Assembly (NCBI GenBank): GCA_017628675.1
Contig: JAGBYS010000030.1
Span: 1-26,737 of the forward strand
Reading direction: 5' to 3'
DNA: 26,737 bases
Source: Tidjanibacter sp.
Lineage (GTDB): Bacteria; Bacteroidota; Bacteroidia; Bacteroidales; Rikenellaceae
The notes beneath the pieces were generated by a model, which had not been told where the DNA came from, did not search any database, and worked only from the letters and a program-made list of their open reading frames with translations. The position numbers were made by a program, and so were the translations under genes. Numbering within the stretch: the stretch's first letter is position 1; each line of letters starts with the position of its first letter. This document shows, piece after piece, positions 14,248 to 21,485 of this stretch.

Positions 14248-14793
14248 ATGGATATAAGCATTATCGACCTTATTATGGGTTTGGTCCTGGTGGTGGGTGC
14301 CATCAATGGTTTTCGTAAGGGTGTCATCTCACAGCTCGGTGGAGTTGTGGGTGTCATCGTGGGCGTGTGGCTTGCATTCCGCCTTGGGGCGAGTGTGAGT
14401 GCCTGGATTGGAGTGGAGATGAGCCCTCTGGTGGCCTACATTCTGGTTTTTGTGGCGGCCATTGCTGCTATGTGGCTGCTGACCCATATCCTTAGTAAGG
14501 TGCTCAGCACCATTGGCTTGGGTGTTATCAATCGCCTTTGCGGAGCGGTGGTGTCGCTGGTGCTCTCCTCGTTGATTCTCTCGCTCGCCTTTGGCTTTTT
14601 CGTCAGGTGCAACAATACACTCCATATGGTGGAGCCCGAGGTGCTCGAGGAGTCGGAGATTGCGCCCGTGGTGACGGCCGTTGCGGATGTGGTCTTCCCC
14701 TACCTGGAGCAGGTCAAGGAGGGCGTTGTGGAGAGTATGGAAGAGGCAAACGCTGAGGAGCCCGCAGTGGAGGTCAAACAGGTTCAGATATAG
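14248..14793 (+). CDS. CvpA family membrane protein
   Basis: A 181-aa inner-membrane protein of the CvpA (colicin V production) family; E. coli CvpA is needed for colicin V production and envelope tolerance, but the molecular role is unclear. Four hydrophobic helices are visible (about 4-22, 26-44, 61-82, 92-118). The family start pattern IIDLIMGLVLVVGAINGFRKG and the GVINRLCGAVVSL segment in the last helix are present. The C-terminal 60 residues are acidic and soluble. A -7 element and a heptad repeat precede the ATG at 14248. The next gene, rsgA, starts 11 bp after the stop, suggesting an operon. Confidence 0.88.
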   Translation: MDISIIDLIMGLVLVVGAINGFRKGVISQLGGVVGVIVGVWLAFRLGASVSAWIGVEMSPLVAYILVFVAAIAAMWLLTHILSKVLSTIGLGVINRLCGAVVSLVLSSLILSLAFGFFVRCNNTLHMVEPEVLEESEIAPVVTAVADVVFPYLEQVKEGVVESMEEANAEEPAVEVKQVQI

Positions 14794-14804
14794 TACAGAG
14801 GAGT

Positions 14805-15722
14805 ATGGAGAAAGAGGGAATTGTTATCGAGAGTACGGGCAGTTGGTATAAGGTCGAGATTGAGGGCCAGATTCACGACTGCCGCACCCGTGGCCGCCTG
14901 CGCCTGAAGGGTGTGCGTTCCACCTCCCCCGTGGTGGTGGGCGACAGGGTGAAGGTGGAGTTTTCCGAGGCGGGCGAGGGTGCCATTGTGGCCATCGCAC
15001 CACGCCGCAACTACATCATCCGCCGAGCCTCCAACCTCTCCAAGGAGAGCCACATCATCGCCGCCAATATCGACTGCGCGGCTGTGGTGGTGACCATTGC
15101 GGCCCCCGTTACGGCCCCCGAGTTTGTGGATAGATTTCTGGTGACCTGTGAGGCCTACAAGGTGCCTGCAGTCATCATTCTCAATAAGATAGATACGGCA
15201 CGCAACCACCCCGAACTGCTCGAACACTTCAGGGACATTTACCACTCGGCGGGCTACCGAATTATCGAGTGCTCGGCTCTGACGGGCGAGGGCTTGGAGG
15301 AGGTTGTGGAGCTGCTCCGCGATAAGACAACGCTGCTGTCGGGCAACTCGGGTGTGGGCAAGTCGACACTCGTCAATGCCATTGAGCCCTCGGCTGCAGC
15401 CAAGACGGGTGTCATTTCGGAGGCCCACCTTCAGGGTAGGCACACCACCACCTTCTCGAGGGTCTATACTCTCTCCTTCGGTGGTCGATTGATTGATACT
15501 CCGGGTATTAGGGGCTTCGGTCTGCTGGACATCAAGCCCGAGGAGTTGTACCACTACTTCCCCGAGATTATGAGGGTGAGCCAGGGGTGTAAGTTCTACA
15601 ACTGTACCCACACCCACGAGCCCCATTGTGCTGTGTTGGAAGCGGTTGCCGATGGAGTAATCTCCGAGAGCCGCTATGAGAGTTACCTGAAAATGCTCGA
15701 TGACGATGGCAAATACAGATAG
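14805..15722 (+). CDS. rsgA: Ribosome small-subunit-dependent GTPase RsgA
   Basis: RsgA (YjeQ) is a circularly permuted GTPase that checks and matures the 30S ribosomal subunit in the cytoplasm. The 305-aa protein has an N-terminal OB-fold (about 1-75), then GTPase motifs in permuted order: G4 NKID (127-130), G5 SAL (157-159), G1 GNSGVGKST (180-188), the switch region GRHTTT and G3 DTPG (231-234). The C-terminal zinc-binding helical domain shows the CX4CXHX5C pattern (Cys262, Cys267, His269, Cys275). The length is typical. The stop codon overlaps the start of the following methyltransferase gene by 17-23 bp, a sign of translational coupling. Confidence 0.95.
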   Translation: MEKEGIVIESTGSWYKVEIEGQIHDCRTRGRLRLKGVRSTSPVVVGDRVKVEFSEAGEGAIVAIAPRRNYIIRRASNLSKESHIIAANIDCAAVVVTIAAPVTAPEFVDRFLVTCEAYKVPAVIILNKIDTARNHPELLEHFRDIYHSAGYRIIECSALTGEGLEEVVELLRDKTTLLSGNSGVGKSTLVNAIEPSAAAKTGVISEAHLQGRHTTTFSRVYTLSFGGRLIDTPGIRGFGLLDIKPEELYHYFPEIMRVSQGCKFYNCTHTHEPHCAVLEAVADGVISESRYESYLKMLDDDGKYR

Positions 15723-16392
15723 AGAGAAGAGTTGGTACGACGAGCGCATCGAGTACCTTGCGGAGTTTATGCTCCCCGAGAGGTATCAGACAATGCGCCG
15801 AGTGGTGGGCGAGAGGACCAAGTATATGACCGTCTGCGCCGAGAATACCTTTCATCCCCAGAACGCCAGCGCTCTAGTGCGTCACTGCGAGGCCTTTGGT
15901 GTGCAGCAACTCCTCGCCATTGAGTTTCTGTGTGGCTTCCAGGCCAATACACACATCGTAAGGGGTACGGATAAGTGGGTAGACATTCTGCGCTACAAGA
16001 CCACCCCCGAGGCTGTCGACCACCTCAAAGGGGCGGGCTACCGCATTGTGGCCGCCACACCCCACACGGACGATATGACGCCCGACGATTTCGATGTCAC
16101 GGCGGGCCCCTTCTGCCTTGTCTTCGGCACCGAGAAGCAGGGCATCTCGCCCGAGATTATGGCCGTGGCCGACCACTTTGTGAAGATACCTATGTATGGC
16201 TTTGTGGAGAGCCTTAATGTGTCGGCTTGTGCGGCAATCCTCATCCAGAGTTTTGTGGAGAGGCTCCATCGCAGCGACATAAGCTGGAGGCTTTCGCAGG
16301 AGGAGCAGAGCAAGCTCCTGTATAGTTGGATGCGAGCGAGCCTCAAGGACGATGAGGGCATTTTGCGCAAACGCTTTGGCGAGGATTTTTAG
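15700..16392 (+). CDS. trmH: SpoU/TrmH-family tRNA or rRNA 2'-O-methyltransferase
   Basis: A 230-aa SPOUT-superfamily RNA ribose methyltransferase, most like TrmH, which methylates G18 of tRNAs with S-adenosylmethionine. The three motifs are visible: motif 1 around ENTFHPQNASALVRHCEAFGV (Asn and catalytic Arg), motif 2 LVFGTEKQGISPE, and motif 3 IPMYGFVESLNVSACAAI, which form the trefoil-knot cofactor site. TrmH-like N- and C-terminal extensions are present. Two in-frame ATGs, 15700 and 15706, are both possible starts and both overlap rsgA. The exact RNA target cannot be fixed by sequence reading, so the symbol is tentative. Confidence 0.85.
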   Translation: MTMANTDREKSWYDERIEYLAEFMLPERYQTMRRVVGERTKYMTVCAENTFHPQNASALVRHCEAFGVQQLLAIEFLCGFQANTHIVRGTDKWVDILRYKTTPEAVDHLKGAGYRIVAATPHTDDMTPDDFDVTAGPFCLVFGTEKQGISPEIMAVADHFVKIPMYGFVESLNVSACAAILIQSFVERLHRSDISWRLSQEEQSKLLYSWMRASLKDDEGILRKRFGEDF

Positions 16393-16478
16393 GACATCGC
16401 AGCCTACTCTTTGTGCACATTTGGAGGGTGGAGAGCCTGTTTTTGGGAGCCAAAGGAGGATAATTAGCAAAAAAAATA

Positions 16479-16486
16479 TATTTTTG
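16479..16486 (+). promoter_or_regulatory. -7 promoter element of the acyltransferase pair
   Basis: TATTTTTG matches TAnnTTTG and follows an A-rich tract. Transcription would begin near 16491, leaving a leader of about 65 nt that can fold through a GGGTGGT/ACCACCC stem. No -33 TTTG is at proper spacing. Confidence 0.5.
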
Positions 16487-16555
16487 TGAAGTGAAGGGTG
16501 GTGCCCACACGGCCCATCGGCCCCAACCACCCCAAAGAAGTTGGAGAAGAAAACT

Positions 16556-17380
16556 ATGTCAATTATGCAGATAGATATAGAGAAAGTATTGGCCAGTAAG
16601 GCCCCCAAACTTGCAAAAAAGCTACCCCGCTTTTTGATTCGTTATCTCATCAAAATAGTTCACCAAGAGGAGATTAATGAGATTCTTGCCAAGCACGGCG
16701 AGAAAGCTCCCTTTGAGTTTATCCGTGCAGCCCTCGGCGATATGGGTGTGACTTGGACCGTGGAGGGTATGGAGCGTGTGCCCAAGGAGGGCCGCTACAT
16801 CTTCGCCTCGAACCACCCCTTTGGCGGTATGGATGGCGTAATCCTGGCACAAGAGATCGAGAAACACCTGGGCGACGCAATGAGCATCAGTAACGACCTC
16901 TTGATGTTTGTGGAGCCCCTGGCACCCATCTTCCTGCCCGTTAATAAGCACGGCAAGCAGTCCCGTGAGGCGGTGCGCATCTTCGAGGAGACCTTCGCCG
17001 GCGATGTGCCCATCCAGACCTTCCCCGCAGGCCTCTGCTCGCGCAAGATTAAGGGAGAGGTCGTGGACCTGGAGTGGCACACCAACTTTGTGAAGAAGGC
17101 TGTGCAGCACAAGAGGGATGTGGTACCAGTGTTTGTGGAGGGTCAGCTCTCCAAGCGCTTCTATAACATCTCTATTTGGCGCAAGCGATTGGGCATAAAG
17201 ATGAATATCGAGATGCTCTACCTGGTGGACGAGATGTTCAAGCAGAAGGGAAAACATATCGTGCTGCACATCGGTGAGCCCATCGGATGGGAGAGTCTCG
17301 CCGAGATGGAGTCGCACAAAGAAAGGAGCGAGTATGTCAGGGGCAAGGTCTATGAGATTGCAGCCCAGAGCAATAAATAG
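16556..17380 (+). CDS. glsA: PlsC-type acyltransferase, probable glycine-lipid O-acyltransferase (GlsA-like)
   Basis: A 274-aa member of the lysophosphatidic-acid acyltransferase superfamily. The catalytic His-Asp pair is in SNHPFGGMDG (His87, Asp93), spaced HX5D rather than the usual HX4D; the substrate-binding FPAGLCSRK motif follows. In Bacteroides, an O-acyltransferase of this type (GlsA) and a GNAT-like N-acyltransferase (GlsB) make glycine lipids; the same gene pair is adjacent here, 34 bp apart. The ATG at 16556 was chosen because GGAG lies 9 bases upstream; the longer frame would need a TTG start at 16541. It should act at the inner face of the cytoplasmic membrane. An ornithine-lipid or phospholipid role is the alternative. 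Confidence 0.78.
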   Translation: MSIMQIDIEKVLASKAPKLAKKLPRFLIRYLIKIVHQEEINEILAKHGEKAPFEFIRAALGDMGVTWTVEGMERVPKEGRYIFASNHPFGGMDGVILAQEIEKHLGDAMSISNDLLMFVEPLAPIFLPVNKHGKQSREAVRIFEETFAGDVPIQTFPAGLCSRKIKGEVVDLEWHTNFVKKAVQHKRDVVPVFVEGQLSKRFYNISIWRKRLGIKMNIEMLYLVDEMFKQKGKHIVLHIGEPIGWESLAEMESHKERSEYVRGKVYEIAAQSNK

Positions 17381-17414
17381 GAGAAATAGGTTAGTTAAAA
17401 CTATAGAGAAAAGT

Positions 17415-18491
17415 ATGAAGTCTATCATAAAACCCGTATCGAGGACCCTTCTTATGGAGGAGCTCAATGAGTCGAGATTCCTGCGCGAAACCAACCGTGC
17501 GGGCAACGAAATTTATGTGGTGACGGCTGCCGAGTGTCCCAATGTGATGAGGGAGATTGGCCGACTTAGGGAGTGGGCCTTCCGCAGCGCGGGAGGTGGC
17601 ACAGGCCAGGAGGTCGACATCGACGCCGAGGACTTGGCTCCCGACGGGTACAAACAGCTTGTGGTGTGGGACCCCGTGGCAAAGGAGATTGTGGGCGGCT
17701 ACCGCTTCATCATTTGTGAGAGTGGCGACCAGAAGCACCTCTCCACCGAGCATTACTTCCGCTTCACGGACGAATTCCGCCGCGACTACCTCCCCTATGC
17801 CATTGAGCTGGGCCGTAGTTATGTCCACCCCAACTACCAGAGCACCAGGGCCAATGCCAAGAGCCTCTATGTGATGGACAACATCTGGGATGGTCTGGGT
17901 GCCATCATCGTGAACCACCCCGACAAAAAATACTTCTTCGGCAAGGTGACAATGTATGGTCACTACAATGTGGAGGCCCGCAATATGCTTATGTACTTCC
18001 TCCACAAGCGCTTCCCCGCCAAGGAGGGTCTGCTGGAGCCCATTCATCCGCTGGAGATGAACATCGACATCGAGTCGATGGAGCGCATCTTCACGGGCGA
18101 GGACTACGCCGAGGATCACAAGATTCTGCTGCGTGAACTCAAGGAGAGGGGCGAGTTTGTGCCCCCGATGATCAGCTCCTATATGAGTGTGTCGCCCTCA
18201 ATGATGGTCTTCTCGACCGTCATCAACCCCGACTTCGGCGATGTTGAGGAGACGGGCATTATGATCACCATCCCCGATATGTATCCCCACAAGACCGAGC
18301 GCCACACCCGCGGCCTTGAGAGGGGTGCAAAGCCATTCCGCAAGCTCTTCGACAACACGATGATAGCCATCGACAATGTGGTCACAGGTCGTGCCGCATC
18401 GAGTGTGAAGGTGGCTCTGCGTCGCCGCCGCACTGAGCGCACACGCCGTGTGGAGCGAGTGGAGAACAAGGCAAAAAAGAGCAAGGAGTAG
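17415..18491 (+). CDS. glsB: GNAT-fold N-acyltransferase, probable glycine-lipid synthase subunit (GlsB-like)
   Basis: A 359-aa protein of the hemolysin/OlsB-like acyltransferase group (GNAT fold). Relatives transfer a 3-hydroxy-acyl chain from acyl-ACP to the amino group of ornithine or glycine. Family-like segments include the N-terminal ESRFLRETNRAGNEIYV, the REWAFRSAGGGTG loop, GGYRFI, and YAIELGRSYVHPNYQ; ELGRS is a conserved feature of this group. The C-terminal tail (about 325-359) is strongly basic (Arg/Lys-rich) and may contact membrane lipid headgroups. The ATG at 17415 was chosen over an upstream in-frame start (17274) that lies inside the previous gene. It is probably co-transcribed with the PlsC-type gene. 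Confidence 0.78.
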   Translation: MKSIIKPVSRTLLMEELNESRFLRETNRAGNEIYVVTAAECPNVMREIGRLREWAFRSAGGGTGQEVDIDAEDLAPDGYKQLVVWDPVAKEIVGGYRFIICESGDQKHLSTEHYFRFTDEFRRDYLPYAIELGRSYVHPNYQSTRANAKSLYVMDNIWDGLGAIIVNHPDKKYFFGKVTMYGHYNVEARNMLMYFLHKRFPAKEGLLEPIHPLEMNIDIESMERIFTGEDYAEDHKILLRELKERGEFVPPMISSYMSVSPSMMVFSTVINPDFGDVEETGIMITIPDMYPHKTERHTRGLERGAKPFRKLFDNTMIAIDNVVTGRAASSVKVALRRRRTERTRRVERVENKAKKSKE

Positions 18492-18518
18492 CCCCTTTTG
18501 ATTTGGGCGCAGCACAAT

Positions 18519-18564
18519 AAATTGACCTCTTTCTGCATTATAGTTGTAGTTTGGAGGTCAATTT
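18519..18564. repeat. 11-bp perfect inverted repeat before porX
   Basis: AAATTGACCTC (18519-18529) is the exact reverse complement of 18554-18564 across a 24-base centre. It lies 28 bp after the GlsB-like stop and ends 25 bp before the porX ATG. It may be a terminator (the right arm runs into ATTTTCTCTT) or an operator; the centre holds TAGTTTG-like promoter-like sequence. Confidence 0.6.
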
Positions 18565-18589
18565 TCTCTTATTAAGACAAGAAACCACT

Positions 18590-20152
18590 ATGAATAACGA
18601 AGTGAGCATACTCTGGGTCGACGACGAGGTGGAACTCCTCAAGCCCCACATCCTCTTCCTTAGAGGCAAGGGCTACGAGGTGGACACCTGCAACAACGGT
18701 TACGATGCGGTCGATATGGCCCGCACCACCCCCTATGACCTGATCATTCTGGATGAGATGATGCCCGGAATGACGGGCCTCGAGACCCTCCCACAACTCA
18801 AGGAGGTGAGGCCCTCGACGCCCGTGATTATGGTCACCAAGAGCGAGGAGGAGAACATTATGGACAAGGCCATAGGCTCCAAGATTGCCGACTACCTCAT
18901 AAAGCCCATCAACCCCAACCAGGTGCTCCTCTCCATCAAGAAGAATGTCCACCGTGAGCAGCTCGTCACGGAGCAGACCACGGCCGACTATAGGGCCGAG
19001 TTCGGCAAGATAAGCCTCTCGCTCGGCGAGGCCCGCTCGTTTGCCGACTGGTGTGCCATCTATCGCAAGCTTGTAGGCTGGGAGATGGAGCTCACCGAGT
19101 CGTCTGACAGGAGCGTGAGGGATATCCTCTCCTACCAGAAGAGTGAGGCCGAGGGCGAGTTCGGCAAGTTCATACGCCGCAACTACCTCGAGTGGGTCAA
19201 TGCGCGCGACCAGGCAAGGCCCACAATGTCCCACACCCTCTTCCGCAACAAGATAATCCCTGAGGTGGAGGCTGCGGGCGGCAAGGTCACACTGCTGGTG
19301 ATCGACAACTTCCGCTACGACCAGTGGCGCACCATCTGGCCCCTGCTGTGGCCTATGTTCGACATCTATACCGAGGAGTTCTATTGCAGCATCTTGCCCA
19401 CAGCCACGCAGTATGCCCGCAATGCGCTCTTTGCGGGATTGATGCCCCTTGCCATCGACAAACTTATGCCCGACAGGTGGCTCAACGACAATGAGGATGG
19501 GGCAAAAAATAAATATGAGGAGGAGTTTTTGCGCCGTCAGCTCTCCAGGGCCGGCAAGCAGTGGAGGGTGTCGTTCGACAAGCTGATAAAGCCCGAGGCG
19601 GGTCGCAAACTCGTGGATAACTTCCAGAGGATTAAGGATATGGACCTGTCGGTCATCGTCTACAACTTCCTCGACATCCTCTCCCACGCACGCACCGAGA
19701 CGGAGATTATCCGTGAACTCTCGGAGGACGAGGCGGCCTTCCGCTCGCTGACACGCTCGTGGTTTGAGCACTCGGAGCTCTTCGACCTGTTGCGTCTGTT
19801 GGCCGAGGCGGGCCACACAGTCATAGTGACCTCCGACCACGGCACCACACGAGTGGAGAACCCCGTGAAGGTGCAGGGCGACAGGGAGACATCGACCAAC
19901 ATACGCTACAAGACGGGTCGCAATCTAAATTACAACCCCAAGGAGGTTTTTGAGATCACCAGGCCAGAAGAAGCGCAACTTCCGCAAGGAAATCTCACAA
20001 GTAGTTATATCTTTGCACTCGGAAAGGACTTCTTGACCTATCCGAACAATGCAAACCAGTTCATCCGCTACTATCGTGGCACCTTCCAGCACGGCGGCGT
20101 GTCGATGGAGGAGATGATTGTCCCCTACATCGTCCTAAGACCCAAGTTGTAA
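18590..20152 (+). CDS. porX: PorX: response regulator/PglZ-type phosphatase of the type IX secretion system
   Basis: PorX is the response regulator that, with the kinase PorY and a sigma factor, controls type IX secretion genes in Bacteroidota; it also has oligonucleotide-phosphodiesterase activity. The 520-aa protein has a receiver domain (1-120) with the acidic pair Asp11/Asp12, phospho-acceptor Asp55 (LIILDEMMPG) and Lys105, a helical linker (about 125-225), and a PglZ/alkaline-phosphatase-like domain. In the latter the metal-site Asp239 (LLVIDNFRYDQWR), Thr271 (ILPTATQYARN) and the later VTSDHGTT motif are all retained, so it should be active. The ATG at 18590 was chosen over a TTG start at 18551. 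Its last codons form the first unit of a heptad repeat. No PorY or secretion-machinery gene is in the window. Confidence 0.95.
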   Translation: MNNEVSILWVDDEVELLKPHILFLRGKGYEVDTCNNGYDAVDMARTTPYDLIILDEMMPGMTGLETLPQLKEVRPSTPVIMVTKSEEENIMDKAIGSKIADYLIKPINPNQVLLSIKKNVHREQLVTEQTTADYRAEFGKISLSLGEARSFADWCAIYRKLVGWEMELTESSDRSVRDILSYQKSEAEGEFGKFIRRNYLEWVNARDQARPTMSHTLFRNKIIPEVEAAGGKVTLLVIDNFRYDQWRTIWPLLWPMFDIYTEEFYCSILPTATQYARNALFAGLMPLAIDKLMPDRWLNDNEDGAKNKYEEEFLRRQLSRAGKQWRVSFDKLIKPEAGRKLVDNFQRIKDMDLSVIVYNFLDILSHARTETEIIRELSEDEAAFRSLTRSWFEHSELFDLLRLLAEAGHTVIVTSDHGTTRVENPVKVQGDRETSTNIRYKTGRNLNYNPKEVFEITRPEEAQLPQGNLTSSYIFALGKDFLTYPNNANQFIRYYRGTFQHGGVSMEEMIVPYIVLRPKL

Positions 20153-20171
20153 GTTGAAAGTTGAAAGTTGA
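20144..20171 (+). repeat. Four 7-bp tandem repeats spanning the porX stop codon
   Basis: AAGTTGT followed by three AAGTTGA units (20151-20171). The first unit encodes the last Lys-Leu of PorX, and the stop codon TAA spans the junction to the second. Confidence 0.8.
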
Positions 20172-20213
20172 CAATTTTGAGGTTAGGCGGTAGAATGGTA
20201 GCTTAGGGTTACT

Positions 20214-20230
20214 GAGATACGAAGTATCTC
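20214..20230. repeat. Small hairpin after porX
   Basis: GAGATAC (20214-20220), GAA loop, GTATCTC (20224-20230), then CTAAAAATTTTT. It could be a weak terminator of porX. Confidence 0.5.
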
Positions 20231-20245
20231 CTAAAAATTTTTGGG

Positions 20246-20267
20246 GCGCCTTTTTATAAAAAGGCGC
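20246..20267. repeat. 22-bp perfect palindrome upstream of tsaE
   Basis: GCGCCTTTTTA (20246-20256) meets its exact reverse complement (20257-20267) with no spacer. The right arm continues directly into a 15-bp tandem repeat. It could extrude as a hairpin or act as a symmetric protein site. Confidence 0.75.
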
Positions 20268-20317
20268 AAAACAAAAAGGCGCAAAACAAAAAGCTGCGAA
20301 ACAAAAAGGAGCGAAAG
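20258..20317 (+). repeat. Four-copy 15-bp tandem repeat upstream of tsaE
   Basis: AAAAAGGCGCAAAAC occurs twice exactly (20258-20272, 20273-20287), then as two variants, AAAAAGCTGCGAAAC (20288-20302) and AAAAAGGAGCGAAAG (20303-20317). The array ends 14 bp before the tsaE ATG, so it lies in its leader. Copies decay towards the gene. Confidence 0.8.
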
Positions 20318-20331
20318 GAAAAGAAAAAGGT

Positions 20332-20748
20332 ATGAAAGAGATAAATGTAAACGGATTGGGAGATGTTGCCGAGGCGGCCGAGGAGATTATTGGTGCGCTG
20401 GATGGCAGAAATGTGATAGCCTTTTTTGGTGCGATGGGTGCGGGTAAGACCACGCTCATCAAGGAGATATGTGCGCAGTTGGGTAGTGAGGATGTGGTGA
20501 CGAGCCCCACCTTTGCTCTGGTCAACCGCTACGATGCGGCCGACGGCAGGGCCATCTACCACTTCGACTTCTATCGCATAGATCGCCCCGAGGAGGCCTT
20601 CGATATGGGCTATGAGGAGTATTTCTACTCGGACGGGCTCTGCCTTGTGGAGTGGTCGGAGAAGATCGAGGAGCTGCTGCCCGACGATGTGATGAAGGTG
20701 GCCATTGAGGTCCTCAGCCCCACCAAACGAAGGATTGAGATTGACTAA
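20332..20748 (+). CDS. tsaE: tRNA threonylcarbamoyladenosine biosynthesis ATPase TsaE
   Basis: TsaE is the small P-loop ATPase that works with TsaB, TsaC and TsaD to make the N6-threonylcarbamoyl group on A37 of tRNAs that read ANN codons. The 138-aa protein has the Walker A motif GAMGAGKTT (33-41), the SPTFALVNRY segment, the HFDFYRI motif (Asp79) and the EWSE motif (Glu107), all diagnostic of the family. The length is typical. An AAAAAGG stretch ends 1 base before the ATG. The gene follows porX, an arrangement I know from other Bacteroidales, but 180 bp of repeats separate the two. Confidence 0.95.
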   Translation: MKEINVNGLGDVAEAAEEIIGALDGRNVIAFFGAMGAGKTTLIKEICAQLGSEDVVTSPTFALVNRYDAADGRAIYHFDFYRIDRPEEAFDMGYEEYFYSDGLCLVEWSEKIEELLPDDVMKVAIEVLSPTKRRIEID

Positions 20749-20763
20749 ACGAAAACCCGAAAT

Positions 20764-21357
20764 ATGATTAAGAATGTGATTTTCGACCTCGGCGGCGTTG
20801 TGCTGGGGCGTGATTTCCAGAGGCTCGGCGAGGTGCTGGGCCAGACTTTTGCCTTCATCTCGGCCGATGCCGAGTTCCCCGCGTATTGGAGCGAGTTCGA
20901 TAGGGGCACCTACACTCGCGAGGAGGTGACCAGAATGTTGGCCGAGGATTATAACCTCACCCTTGAGGATGCCCACTGCCAGGTGCAAAGACTGCTGGAG
21001 GCGCTGCAGCCCATCCCCGAGACCGAAGAGCTCATCAGGGAGCTTAAGGCCAGGGGCATAAAGTGCTATGTGCTCTCCAATATGTCGGGCGAGTTCTACG
21101 CCGAGCTGTTGAAGTTCCCCGTCTTTGAGCTCTTCGACGGTGCGGTGGTGTCCTACCAGGAGAGGGTCAATAAGCCCGATAAGAAGATTTATGAGATCAT
21201 ACTCTCGCGCTATGGCCTTGAGCCCAGCGAGACGGTCTTTGCCGACGATAAGATTGCCAATACGGAGGCAGCCTCGCGATTTGGCATCCACACGGTGACC
21301 TACGATTGCAATGGCGACGGCCCCGATAGGGTGCGCGAGCTGGTGGCAAAACTGTAA
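20764..21357 (+). CDS. HAD superfamily phosphatase (YihX-like)
   Basis: A 197-aa haloacid-dehalogenase-type hydrolase with the short cap of subfamily IA. Motif I is FDLGGVVL with nucleophile Asp8; the +2 residue is Gly rather than Asp, as also in E. coli YihX, an active sugar-phosphate phosphatase. Motif II is VLSNMSG, motif III includes NKPDKKIY, and motif IV is FADDKIANTEAA. It is a soluble, cytoplasmic protein that probably removes phosphate from a small metabolite; the substrate cannot be read from sequence. It begins 15 bp after tsaE and probably shares its transcript. Confidence 0.88.
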   Translation: MIKNVIFDLGGVVLGRDFQRLGEVLGQTFAFISADAEFPAYWSEFDRGTYTREEVTRMLAEDYNLTLEDAHCQVQRLLEALQPIPETEELIRELKARGIKCYVLSNMSGEFYAELLKFPVFELFDGAVVSYQERVNKPDKKIYEIILSRYGLEPSETVFADDKIANTEAASRFGIHTVTYDCNGDGPDRVRELVAKL

Positions 21358-21407
21358 ATGTTTTCCGGAGAGGGTCGGTTGAGGATCTTCCCAGGCGGCT
21401 ATGTATA

Positions 21408-21445
21408 TAAAACACCCCACTACCGAGCGGTAGTGGGGTGTATTG
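21408..21445. terminator. Terminator between the HAD and outer-membrane protein genes
   Basis: ACACCCCACTACC (21412-21424) pairs perfectly with GGTAGTGGGGTGT (21429-21441) around a GAGC loop. On the minus strand it runs into TTTTATAT, so it best serves the outer-membrane protein gene; for the plus-strand HAD gene the tail is T-poor. Confidence 0.8.
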
Positions 21446-21485
21446 TGTCTGTTATCGCTGTGGCCCTTGGTTGCGGGCGCTCAGA

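Noticed and set aside
18572..19840. Minus-strand open frame of 422 codons antisense to porX
   Set aside because: PorX on the plus strand has conserved receiver and PglZ motifs; the antisense frame has none.
20258..20317. 15-bp direct repeats considered as a CRISPR array
   Set aside because: The units are contiguous with no spacers and no cas genes are near.
20254..21420. Minus-strand open frame of 388 codons across tsaE and the HAD gene
   Set aside because: Spans two recognised genes in antisense and ends in the 15-bp repeat; no family resemblance.
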